A DNA stretch of 64,000 nt, taken from positions 2,356,001-2,420,000 of the forward strand of contig NZ_CP090438.1 of the NCBI RefSeq assembly GCF_021441885.1, read 5' to 3'. This document shows, in pieces, positions 8,390 to 16,805 of this stretch (position 1 is its first letter; the number at the start of each line of letters is the position of its first letter). The notes beneath the pieces were generated by a model, which saw only the letters and a list, made by a program, of their open reading frames with translations, searched no databases and was not told the origin of the DNA. The stretch is from Vibrio maritimus (lineage in GTDB: Bacteria; Pseudomonadota; Gammaproteobacteria; Enterobacterales; Vibrionaceae). Both the position numbers and the translations under genes were made by a program.

Positions 8390-11300
8390 CTAGACTGTTG
8401 CTTGTTCGACGAGCTGCTCAGCTTCTTCCAATCGCTTGTTTTCTCCAAAGCCACGCAAACCAACCACGTGTACATGTTCATGGTCTTTAAATACCTTACG
8501 CACAAGCTTATAGGTGGTGCCTTTTTCTGGGCTGATATTCTCAGGTGCCGCAATCAATAGCTGCATACCCTGGCGGTCACATAGCTCGAACAAGGTCGCG
8601 ATCGACTTGGCATCCAGACGCGCAGCCTCATCGAGGAACAGTAGACGACATGGAAGAATGTCTTTGCTACGCAGACGGCGCGACTCTTCTTCCCAGCTCT
8701 GTACCACCATCAATAGAATTGACTGACCAGTACCGATCGCTTCACCTGTCGATAGCGCGCCAGATTCCGCTTGCAGCCAGCCATCAGAGCCACGATTTAC
8801 TTCAACGCTTAGCTCTAGGTAGTTGCGGTAATCAAGCAGCTCTTCACCTAATACTTGTGGCGAGCGCTGACCCATATCGATATGCGGGTTGACGCGTTGG
8901 AATAACTTAGCCATCGCTTCCGAGAAGGTGTAACGCGAGGTCTCAAACAGATCTTTGTGATCACCGGTTAGCGCCACCAGCAACTGCTCATGGCTTTCAC
9001 GGATCTTCACATTTAGACGAACGCCTTTAACCTGACCAAAGTGAATATTCGACAGACCTTGGTTAAGCATACGAATACGGTTTTGTTCGCGCTGAATCGT
9101 CTTCTTGATGATGCTCGACACCGACTCTGAGCTGATCGCGAGACGGTTTTCACGTTGAGTGAGCTCTTCTGTTAGGCGTGCGAGCTCCACTTCCATCTCT
9201 TCAATCGCTTCGACCGGATCGTCCGTACGAATGATGTCTTGACGAATACGCTCACGAAGGTGCTGGTAAACAGCAATGTAGAACAGTACCTTACGCTCTG
9301 GCTTCGAAGTATCTTCAGACTGACGCAGTGAGTCGCGAAGATCTTCGTTATCCGCCACAGCAAGACGCAATGCACCCAAAGATTTATCCGACATAGAGCG
9401 AAGTTCACCCGCGCTCATGTACGCTAGTTCGCGTTTATGAAGGCGACGTTCAACATCGTTCGCTTTCGCCAGACGAAGTACGCTACACCAGCCCGCTTTC
9501 GCAGCAACCACATAGGTGCGCAGCTCAATGTATTCTTTCTGAACCTTCTTAAGACGCTTAGCCAGACCTTTCATCTCAAGCTCTGTCGACGTCATCGTCT
9601 TCTCATACTCAGACTTGCGAGTGCGAGAGGTTTGCAGTGCTAGATGCAGCTCATCACGATGCTTCTCAGCACGCTCTAGCGCTGACTCATCAGGGACAAT
9701 GCCGTACTCTTGAAGCTCGGCTTTGAACTCTTGGACGGTCTCTAACTTAGCTTGGTGCGAGCTCTTCAGTGACGCCAATACTTGGTTGTACTGGTTCGCC
9801 TGTTCTTGAACCTGCTTGAGTCCTTCACGAAGACGTGCGCGGGTTGCTTCCGCTTGCACCAGTTTCGCTTTTAGCTGCTCGCTCAATTCACTGCTTTGGT
9901 TAAGCATGTCCATTGAATCAGCATACGCAAAGTAAGGACGACGCTCAGCAAGATCCGCAACAGCAAAGATTTGTGCTTTTAGCGTTTGCAGGGCTTTGTC
10001 GGCATTTTGGTACTGACTCGTCAGCGCATCAAATTGCTCTGGATCGCTGTCTAGCACATTGACTACCGCAGCCAGTTTTTCTGCCGCCACGCCGTGCTGC
10101 TGAATGTAGCTCTTAGCACCGTTGAGATCTTCAATTTGAGCTTGAAGCTCTTGATGGCGCTCAGCTAGAGTCTCATCAAATAGTACGTTAGCGCTAATCG
10201 ATAGACGATCCAGCAAAGTCACGCACTGCTTAGATGTCGACAACTGCGCACTCGCTTGTTGCTCACGCTGTTTGTTTTCATTGAGTTCACGCGCTACCTG
10301 GCTGCGAAGCTCGCGTAAACGCGCCAGCTCCACTTCAGGGTCGGCTTCAAACGCCAACTGCATGTGCTCTGCTGCGAACGCGTTGAACGCTTGGTACAGG
10401 CGCTGCAGTTTTTGTGCATCAAACGCCGCTTTCGCGTGTTTTTCTACGGTTTCTTCACGTTGTTCACGAAGTAGCTCTAAACGCTGTTCACGCGCTGCGC
10501 GACCAAACAGAGGGATCTTAGGGAAGCGAGAATAACGCAATTGACGTTCATTAAGCTGAACGCAGACCGCGCCATCAAGCTCATCGGCATCGAATGAGCT
10601 GTCATCAAAGGCATCGATGTCGCCTTCAATGATGTAAAGATCTTCTGGACAATCATCCAGCTCGACCAGCTTTTCTTTTATGCCGTCTAGGTTTGATACC
10701 ACGATAGCATGACGTGCAGGACCATACATTGCACTAAAGTAAGGCGCATCCTCGATGGTGATATCGTCATAAATTTCAGACAGCAGAACGCCGCCAAGCG
10801 TATCGGCAAGACCTTTTAAGCGAGGGTCGTTTGAACCGCCAGGAGAAGCCAAACGCTCAATCTCTAGCTCGAGTTCTTCACGGCGTTTCGCCAGCGAGTC
10901 GCGTTCGAAAGAGGTCTTACGCTCATTATCGTTCGTCGCTTGCATTGAACTAATCACATCCGCGCGATCCACCAGCTCCATGCCACTTTGCTCACGAAGA
11001 TCTTCAAGCGCATTAAAAGACTTGATCCACTTCGGCGCGTAGCTCTCTAGCTTACTGATCTCAGACACAAACTCTTGTTCGCGCTGCTTGATTTCGCCAG
11101 AGGCTTCACGAAGAGCTTCAAGCTGCTGCTCGCACTCAAGGACGCGTTCACGTTGGCTCTCCGCTTCCATTTCAAGATCCGCTTCGCTATCCACACAGAT
11201 ACCGGCGTCACTAAGCTCACTTGCCAATTTCTGCGCTTGCTGCTGACGCTCAATGTTTTTCTCGAGCTCACGATATTGAGCGCGGAGCTGAGATTCGTTT

Positions 11301-12838
11301 TTCAGTAGCTGACGATGCTCGTCCGCTTGTTTGATGGCCGCTTTCGCTACTTGGCTCGCTTCATTGCGCGCAACATCACCGGCAATCTGCTTGACCAACG
11401 ACAACGCTTGTTCAAACTGCTGCGCCGCGGCCGATGACATATCAAGGCGGTGTTTCAGCTCAAGGAGTTCGGTTGTGCTTTGTGATTCTTGCGATTTTAG
11501 TTGGCTCAACATTTCTGCCGCGCCATCTTGATTCAATGATTCGTTTTCAAGCAAGTTACGCGCTTTCTCAAGGGCTTGTACCGCTTGTTGATATTGCAGT
11601 GCACGTGTTTGCTGAACATCCAGAGCTTGCTGGTAATCAGCCAACTGAGTCTTGAGGCTATCCACCTCTTCTTCCGCGAATGTCGCTTGCTCTTCAGCAG
11701 CAATCTTACGCTCACTCGCTTCTTCAACAACCATCATCTGCTCTTCAAGACGCTCGTTTAGCTCTTCAAGATCTTCTTGGTAGCGCTCAATCTTCTCTTG
11801 CTGACGCAGCGCGTTTTGTACCAATAACAAGTGGTCTTGCGCTGCTTGATGGTCTTGCTCTAGACCTGATTCATTCTCAACCAACAGCGTCAGTTCTTGC
11901 TGAACTTTGTTAAGCAGTTCGTTTTGCGCGATAAGTGTTTGACGAGAGCCAAACAGCTCGCCACGAAGCTTCATCGTAGTTTCAAGCTTGTTGCGGCGTT
12001 CGTTAGCATGACGCATGTAGTCGGCAGCCACGTAATTGGTAGACTCTGTGATCAGGTGTTTGAACAGATCACGGTCAGCTTGAGTCGTTTTGATGGCTTC
12101 TAGCGTTAAGCGGTTTTCACGCAGTGCAGATTCCATGTCTTGGAACGCTTTCTTCACGCCGCCGTTCTGTGGCAGAAGGTAGTCACGAAGTGAACGAGTA
12201 ATCGCACTCGAGATACCACCGTAAAGCGACGCTTCAATCAGGCGATAGAACTTAGAGCGATCGCTGCTGTTACGCAGCTTCTTCGGCAACACGCCAAATT
12301 CGAACATCTGCGCATGATAATCAACGATCGAGTTGAAGGCTTTAAAATGGACACCTTCCATTGCGCTGACCGACTCTTTTACTTCATTGATTTGACGTAC
12401 GCGAGCATGGTTATCCGATACGGCTTCGATCAAAATATCGGTTGGTTTTACGCTGCTTGGTAAGCCTTGAATAATAAATGGCTTGATGTCCACTTTCTTA
12501 TCGCGACCCGCTACTTGTTGTAGCTTGACCACAAACAGAACGCGTTGGTTGCGTGAGTTCACTACATCTAGCGCAGAGTAACAGGTGCCTGGCTGAAGCT
12601 TACCGTACAAGCCTTTGTCGCGAGATGCTTGAGAGCTACCCGCTTCCGTAGTGTTTCTAAAGTGCAGCAGGCTTTGATCTGGAATCAGCGCCGTAATGAA
12701 CGATGCCATTGTGGTAGATTTACCCGCACCATTACCACCAGAAAGCGTGGTGACGAGCGTGTCGATATCAAAAGTACGTGCAAAGAAGCCGTTCCAGTTG
12801 ACCATCGTCATAGATTGATACTTACCTCTTTCAATCAT
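8390..12838 (-). CDS. mukB: Chromosome partition protein MukB (SMC-like ATPase)
   Basis: 1482 residues, the family's usual length. MukB is the SMC-like subunit of the MukBEF condensin that extrudes DNA loops and organises the nucleoid. The N-terminal head has Walker A GGNGAGKST (residues 34-42). Two long glutamine/glutamate-rich coiled-coil arms flank a globular hinge around residues 660-790. The C-terminal head carries the signature LSTGEAIGTGQSILLMVV and Walker B RLLFLDEAARLD. The start ATG overlaps the mukE stop by 4 bases (ATGA), so translation is coupled. The gene is last in the operon cmoM-mukF-mukE-mukB and is followed by a terminator. Condensins of this type occur with MatP, SeqA and Dam in Enterobacterales, Vibrionales and relatives. 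Confidence 0.97.
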   Translation of the reverse strand: MIERGKYQSMTMVNWNGFFARTFDIDTLVTTLSGGNGAGKSTTMASFITALIPDQSLLHFRNTTEAGSSQASRDKGLYGKLQPGTCYSALDVVNSRNQRVLFVVKLQQVAGRDKKVDIKPFIIQGLPSSVKPTDILIEAVSDNHARVRQINEVKESVSAMEGVHFKAFNSIVDYHAQMFEFGVLPKKLRNSSDRSKFYRLIEASLYGGISSAITRSLRDYLLPQNGGVKKAFQDMESALRENRLTLEAIKTTQADRDLFKHLITESTNYVAADYMRHANERRNKLETTMKLRGELFGSRQTLIAQNELLNKVQQELTLLVENESGLEQDHQAAQDHLLLVQNALRQQEKIERYQEDLEELNERLEEQMMVVEEASERKIAAEEQATFAEEEVDSLKTQLADYQQALDVQQTRALQYQQAVQALEKARNLLENESLNQDGAAEMLSQLKSQESQSTTELLELKHRLDMSSAAAQQFEQALSLVKQIAGDVARNEASQVAKAAIKQADEHRQLLKNESQLRAQYRELEKNIERQQQAQKLASELSDAGICVDSEADLEMEAESQRERVLECEQQLEALREASGEIKQREQEFVSEISKLESYAPKWIKSFNALEDLREQSGMELVDRADVISSMQATNDNERKTSFERDSLAKRREELELEIERLASPGGSNDPRLKGLADTLGGVLLSEIYDDITIEDAPYFSAMYGPARHAIVVSNLDGIKEKLVELDDCPEDLYIIEGDIDAFDDSSFDADELDGAVCVQLNERQLRYSRFPKIPLFGRAAREQRLELLREQREETVEKHAKAAFDAQKLQRLYQAFNAFAAEHMQLAFEADPEVELARLRELRSQVARELNENKQREQQASAQLSTSKQCVTLLDRLSISANVLFDETLAERHQELQAQIEDLNGAKSYIQQHGVAAEKLAAVVNVLDSDPEQFDALTSQYQNADKALQTLKAQIFAVADLAERRPYFAYADSMDMLNQSSELSEQLKAKLVQAEATRARLREGLKQVQEQANQYNQVLASLKSSHQAKLETVQEFKAELQEYGIVPDESALERAEKHRDELHLALQTSRTRKSEYEKTMTSTELEMKGLAKRLKKVQKEYIELRTYVVAAKAGWCSVLRLAKANDVERRLHKRELAYMSAGELRSMSDKSLGALRLAVADNEDLRDSLRQSEDTSKPERKVLFYIAVYQHLRERIRQDIIRTDDPVEAIEEMEVELARLTEELTQRENRLAISSESVSSIIKKTIQREQNRIRMLNQGLSNIHFGQVKGVRLNVKIRESHEQLLVALTGDHKDLFETSRYTFSEAMAKLFQRVNPHIDMGQRSPQVLGEELLDYRNYLELSVEVNRGSDGWLQAESGALSTGEAIGTGQSILLMVVQSWEEESRRLRSKDILPCRLLFLDEAARLDAKSIATLFELCDRQGMQLLIAAPENISPEKGTTYKLVRKVFKDHEHVHVVGLRGFGENKRLEEAEQLVEQATV

Positions 12839-13578
12839 GCGTCAGCCTCCTGTTGATTGTGCTCGGTGTCGTTGTCATTTGACTCAACTGAGTCGCTGCT
12901 TTCATCGCTTGGGATCAAGCTGCCTTGCGATGGCGCTTGTGTGTGAACTACGGCTTCACCATCACGGATGAGGCGAAGCTGCGCATCACGCATATCGTCA
13001 CCCACGCGTACGTCAGCACCAAAGCGGAACACCGCTTCGCTGATGCGGAATTTGTCGGTATCACCGATGGAAATGGTCATCCCTAAACGACGCAAACGAC
13101 GCAGCGAAGTACGTACTTTTTCAAACAGCTTCTCTTTGTCTAGATCAGAACCCGTTGCACGGTTTGTCACAAGACGCATCAGCTTCTTTTCGTCCGCAAG
13201 CGCGAGGATCTCTTCATAAAGCTCTTGGTTAGTAAAAATACCTTCATGCGCAAGACGCTCTGGGCTTAGGTATAGGAAACACAGCACCTTACCCACTAGC
13301 ATATCGAGCTCTGACAGCACGCTGCGACCAATCAATGTCGTCGAGCGTGGACGCAGATAGAAAAAGCCTTCCGGCGCTTTCACCAACTCAGTGTTGTAGC
13401 GCTGATAGAAACTGGCCAGTTCAACCTCAAAATCACAAAGCAGTGCGTGATTATCGAGGTCTTCAGATGAAATGTGTCGACCCGCGCGCAGTGCACTATC
13501 CAATGCAGGAAACAGCGGGTTAGTAATCGCTTTTGCCAGTTTCTCTGGCATGTATTCGTCAATATTTGTCGATGACAT
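12835..13578 (-). CDS. mukE: Condensin subunit MukE
   Basis: 247 residues from MSSTNIDEYMP (ATG at 13578), the same N-terminus as E. coli MukE; the upstream extension to 13599 lies inside mukF and was rejected. MukE is a winged-helix kite subunit that binds MukF and bridges the MukB heads. Conserved segments include NPLFPALDSALRAGRHIS, EGFFYLRPRSTTLI and FRFGADVRVGDD. The last 30 residues form an acidic serine/asparagine-rich tail. The start overlaps the mukF coding end by 20 bases and the stop overlaps the mukB start. Confidence 0.96.
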   Translation of the reverse strand: MSSTNIDEYMPEKLAKAITNPLFPALDSALRAGRHISSEDLDNHALLCDFEVELASFYQRYNTELVKAPEGFFYLRPRSTTLIGRSVLSELDMLVGKVLCFLYLSPERLAHEGIFTNQELYEEILALADEKKLMRLVTNRATGSDLDKEKLFEKVRTSLRRLRRLGMTISIGDTDKFRISEAVFRFGADVRVGDDMRDAQLRLIRDGEAVVHTQAPSQGSLIPSDESSDSVESNDNDTEHNQQEADA

Positions 13579-14896
13579 TTGCTTGTACCTTTGCGCCAAA
13601 ATCGTTGATTGCTTGCCAGTCTGGCTGAATAGCCGAATAATCGGACTGGGAGTAACCCAGTCTCACAGCTTGGTCCACAACGATTCTTGCGAGATCGAAA
13701 TGATGAGTATGTGGGTGTGACGCGAGGTAATCGCGCAGCACCAAGCCAAGATCGATTGGAGCGCCTTGTTCTTTGTGTACTTTCAGCATGTCTCCAATGC
13801 GCTCAGCGAGCTCATCATTAACTTGTTCAAATTCTTCGTATTCCACTTCAAGTGGCACGGCACCGGTTACCTCATCGTTACGAAGCACTAGGGCTTCATC
13901 ACGAAGGTCGGTGAGTTTCTCGGCATCGGCATAAGTGAGATACCAAGGAGAGTCAAAATAGTCTGTGACCGATTGGCGCAGCCTTTGGCTAAAGGCGCGG
14001 TTTTGGTCCATATCAATCGCAGTACGGATAAACTTGTGCACGTGGCGGTCGTAACCGATCCACAAATCAATCGCTTGTTGGCCCCAGCTAATGATGCGAT
14101 CGAGTTTCATCTGTAAGCCAAACAGGGCTTCACCGACGAATTCGAGTTCATCATCGCCATAGACGATTTCTTGGATGTCTAAGATCTGGGTTTGCAGCTC
14201 ATCGCCCGCTGCTTGCAAGGTATCTTGCAGCTCTCGAAGCGTTGCTGAGGTTTCAGAAAGCAGAGTCTCACAGTTGTTGATCGCATCGCGCCAATCTTTG
14301 TTAAGCAGCTCAGCGATCTGAAGTTTCACAGACTGTTGCTGCTCATCCATTACGCGCTGGTTAAGGTCAATCTGGTCGAAAATCTCACCAACGGAGTATT
14401 TCAACACGCCAAATACGTTCTTGCGCCAATGGACAACGGTCCCGCCTTCTTGCGCGGCCTCGATAGCTTTTGCCATCTCGCCTGCCACCATTGAAAGCTG
14501 GATAGAGAGTCGTAGTTTAGAGAATTCGCGATGTCTGACGTAGTAATCGGTGATACCGATGGCAAGAGGGCTGAGCCTGTAAATACTCGCCCCATCGTTG
14601 ACTTCACTGGTAAAACGGCTCAATAGGCGCTGCTTGACCAGTTCATTGATCGCATTGTTCGCACGAAACGCGGTGGCTTCGCCCGTTTGCTCAAACTGCT
14701 CGGTGACGATCTTAAATGCATCATGCAACTCGCCCTCGCCCAGCTCTTCATCAAATCTTTCATTACTCAGCACCGCGATGGAGATGAGAAATGCCAACCG
14801 TTCAGTGGAAAGATTCAATGCAAAATCATGCTGTTTGACCCATCCGACTAACTCGTCTATCGGTCGGTCATCAGCATTTAGAGTGTTATCACTCAT
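13559..14896 (-). CDS. mukF: Condensin kleisin subunit MukF
   Basis: 445 residues, against 440 in E. coli. MukF is the kleisin that dimerises through an N-terminal winged-helix region, binds the MukB neck and head, and recruits MukE. The N-terminal region (IDELVGWVKQHDFALNLSTERLAFLI) and the calcium-binding acidic C-terminal region match the family. The ribosome-binding site AGGAAAG lies just before the ATG. The gene begins 11 bases after the cmoM stop and its end overlaps mukE, so the four genes form one tight operon. Confidence 0.96.
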   Translation of the reverse strand: MSDNTLNADDRPIDELVGWVKQHDFALNLSTERLAFLISIAVLSNERFDEELGEGELHDAFKIVTEQFEQTGEATAFRANNAINELVKQRLLSRFTSEVNDGASIYRLSPLAIGITDYYVRHREFSKLRLSIQLSMVAGEMAKAIEAAQEGGTVVHWRKNVFGVLKYSVGEIFDQIDLNQRVMDEQQQSVKLQIAELLNKDWRDAINNCETLLSETSATLRELQDTLQAAGDELQTQILDIQEIVYGDDELEFVGEALFGLQMKLDRIISWGQQAIDLWIGYDRHVHKFIRTAIDMDQNRAFSQRLRQSVTDYFDSPWYLTYADAEKLTDLRDEALVLRNDEVTGAVPLEVEYEEFEQVNDELAERIGDMLKVHKEQGAPIDLGLVLRDYLASHPHTHHFDLARIVVDQAVRLGYSQSDYSAIQPDWQAINDFGAKVQANVIDKY

Positions 14897-14907
14897 GGTC
14901 TTTCCTG

Positions 14908-15687
14908 TTATTGTTTTTTCCTAGCCCATACATGTATGTATCGACCCATGGAGAGATAAGGCTCTTGGCGACACAGCTGTTGTTCAAGTTTCAGAACATC
15001 CTCCGCTGTGTAATCTCCCATGTATTGCATATTGCCAATGTAATCACTGAATGAACGAATGCCAGATTTGCCACATATTTCAAACCCAGCTTCTTCAATC
15101 CACTGATACACGTCCTCTGGCTTCAACCCTTTCTGGGGCTGGAGCTTGAATCTTTTTCTATGTGGCATCCCATCTAACACGTGAGGAATGTTGCCACAAA
15201 TGACGTTCTTAAATACCAATCCATGATGATTGTAAAACATGACAGAAGCGATACCGCCAGGTTTCACTTGCTGTAATACCGCCTCTAGCGCTGGTCTCGG
15301 TTCAGCCAGCCACTCCATCACCGCATGAAACAGGGTCAAGTCAACCTCTTGTTCCATATGCTCTGCAATATCTTGCACTGGACTGTGGATCCAGCGATAT
15401 TGCGAGAGTAACCCGTTTTTTTCAACCTCTGCTTTAGCTAATTTCAGCATTTCAGAAGACAGGTCACATAAGGTGATATGGTGTCCACGCTCAGCGATGC
15501 GCTGTGAAACCTGACCTAATCCACCACCTGCATCTAATACTTTGAGTGTTTTTTTAGTATCATCCAGTTCGGCGAGAGCCTGGGTTAAATCTTCCCAAAC
15601 AATGGTTTGGCGGATTTCACCCTTCTCTGAGCCGTAAATATTTTTTGCAAATTTGTGGGCGATATCGTCGAAATTACGGTCTTGCAT
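14908..15687 (-). CDS. cmoM: tRNA 5-carboxymethoxyuridine methyltransferase CmoM (SmtA)
   Basis: 259 residues from ATG 15687 (MQDRNFDDIAHKFAKNIYG), identical in form to E. coli SmtA/CmoM; a GTG one codon earlier is possible. CmoM uses S-adenosylmethionine to methylate cmo5U at the wobble position 34 of certain tRNAs. The class I methyltransferase fold shows motif I VLDAGGGLGQVS and the acidic loop LCDLSSEML; the C-terminal GRYIHVWARK is typical. It is the first gene of the muk operon and is divergent from elyC, the same arrangement as in E. coli (elyC / cmoM-mukFEB). Confidence 0.94.
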   Translation of the reverse strand: MQDRNFDDIAHKFAKNIYGSEKGEIRQTIVWEDLTQALAELDDTKKTLKVLDAGGGLGQVSQRIAERGHHITLCDLSSEMLKLAKAEVEKNGLLSQYRWIHSPVQDIAEHMEQEVDLTLFHAVMEWLAEPRPALEAVLQQVKPGGIASVMFYNHHGLVFKNVICGNIPHVLDGMPHRKRFKLQPQKGLKPEDVYQWIEEAGFEICGKSGIRSFSDYIGNMQYMGDYTAEDVLKLEQQLCRQEPYLSMGRYIHVWARKKQ

Positions 15688-15804
15688 CACGGTTTATTGA
15701 GTTAAGATAACCAGTCGTACAGCTATTCTGTCATATAAGTGACAGGAATAAAGGGGCAACTCCCTTTTTTAGCGTTAAGTGGTGTTTTTTCGGACTATTA
15801 TTCT

Positions 15805-16734
15805 ATGTTTGAGCTGAAAAAGCTGGTGTCTGCATTACTAATGCCTTTGCCCGCTATGCTAATCCTAGGTTTCTTGGGATTGCTCCTTATTATGTTTACC
15901 ACTAGGCGTAAGTTTGGAAGCCTGATGGTTCTCGTATCATTGTGTGGGACATTTCTTATCGCATTCCAGCCGCTTTCAAGTCGCCTGTTGATGCCATTGG
16001 AGCGTCAATACAGTGCCTTCTTACCAATTAATGAATCCATTGACTACGTTATGGTTCTTGGTGGCGGTCACGTTGTGGATGACGATATTCCGCCAACTTC
16101 AGAACTATCACGTACTTCTCTCATGCGCCTAAGCGAAGGTATTCGTGTGATGCGCATGTATCCAGGTAGTAAGCTCATTCTATCTGGCTATGCGGGCGGG
16201 ACAGACGTAAGCCATGCTCGCGTAATGGCCAAAGTGGCACTGGCATTGGGCGTATCTAAACCAGACATCGTCTTGCTAGAGTCTGCTAAAGACACATGGG
16301 AAGAAGCCAGACAAGCGTCTGCCTTCGTGCAAAGTAAAAAAATGGTGTTGGTTACCTCCGCAAGCCATATGCAACGCGCGATGTACGAGTTTGAAGCAGC
16401 GGGTCTCAAGCCCTACCCTGCGCCTACTAACTTCCTGGCCCAAGAAAATGTTGAACAAGCTTGGCAACGCTACGCACCGCAAGCTCGCTACTTAGAGCAA
16501 ACAGAGCGCTACTGGCACGAGACCATGGGATTAGTTTGGCAGAGATTACGAGATTGGGTGGCAAACGAAAGCATTCGTGATTTGACATTTTCTGTATCTG
16601 AATTCGATCCTGAAAGTGTAGAACCTACACAACTGGAGCAAGATGAGTTAGAACAGCAGCTCGCGCCTCAGGAAACGCAAGATGACACGTCTGCTGTCTC
16701 TGAAGCCGATGCGACGATCTCTGGTGCCAACTAA
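15805..16734 (+). CDS. elyC: Envelope biogenesis factor ElyC (YcbC, DUF218)
   Basis: 309 residues from MFELKKLVSALLMPLP, which aligns with the E. coli N-terminus; the longer frame from 15739 was rejected. Two membrane helices (about residues 10-30 and 37-55) precede a periplasmic DUF218 domain with VMVLGGGHVVDDD, LILSGYAGG and LVTSASHMQRA. ElyC is needed for normal peptidoglycan and envelope assembly, with a proposed link to undecaprenyl-phosphate lipid carrier use. Unlike the 259-residue E. coli protein this one has an acidic, glutamine-rich tail of about 50 residues (SEFDPESVEPTQLEQDELEQ onward). Confidence 0.9.
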   Translation: MFELKKLVSALLMPLPAMLILGFLGLLLIMFTTRRKFGSLMVLVSLCGTFLIAFQPLSSRLLMPLERQYSAFLPINESIDYVMVLGGGHVVDDDIPPTSELSRTSLMRLSEGIRVMRMYPGSKLILSGYAGGTDVSHARVMAKVALALGVSKPDIVLLESAKDTWEEARQASAFVQSKKMVLVTSASHMQRAMYEFEAAGLKPYPAPTNFLAQENVEQAWQRYAPQARYLEQTERYWHETMGLVWQRLRDWVANESIRDLTFSVSEFDPESVEPTQLEQDELEQQLAPQETQDDTSAVSEADATISGAN

Positions 16735-16760
16735 ACCATCAGGTGCTAACCAAACCGGGC

Positions 16761-16793
16761 AAAAAAGACCTCATCCTTTGATGAGGTCTTTTG
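16761..16793. terminator. Bidirectional terminator between elyC and the chitinase gene
   Basis: AAAAGACCTCATC and GATGAGGTCTTTT form a 13-bp stem with a CTTT loop; T runs are present on both strands. It serves both converging genes. Confidence 0.93.
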
Positions 16794-16805
16794 CTATGAA
16801 GCCTA

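Noticed and set aside
8500..12100. Many open frames on the plus strand opposite mukB
   Set aside because: They are antisense shadows caused by the biased codon use of mukB; they lack ribosome-binding sites and protein-like patterns.
15728..15745. CTGTCA-TATAAG-TGACAG before elyC as a LexA site
   Set aside because: The spacing between CTGT and ACAG is 10 bases, not 8; it is just a short 6-bp inverted repeat.
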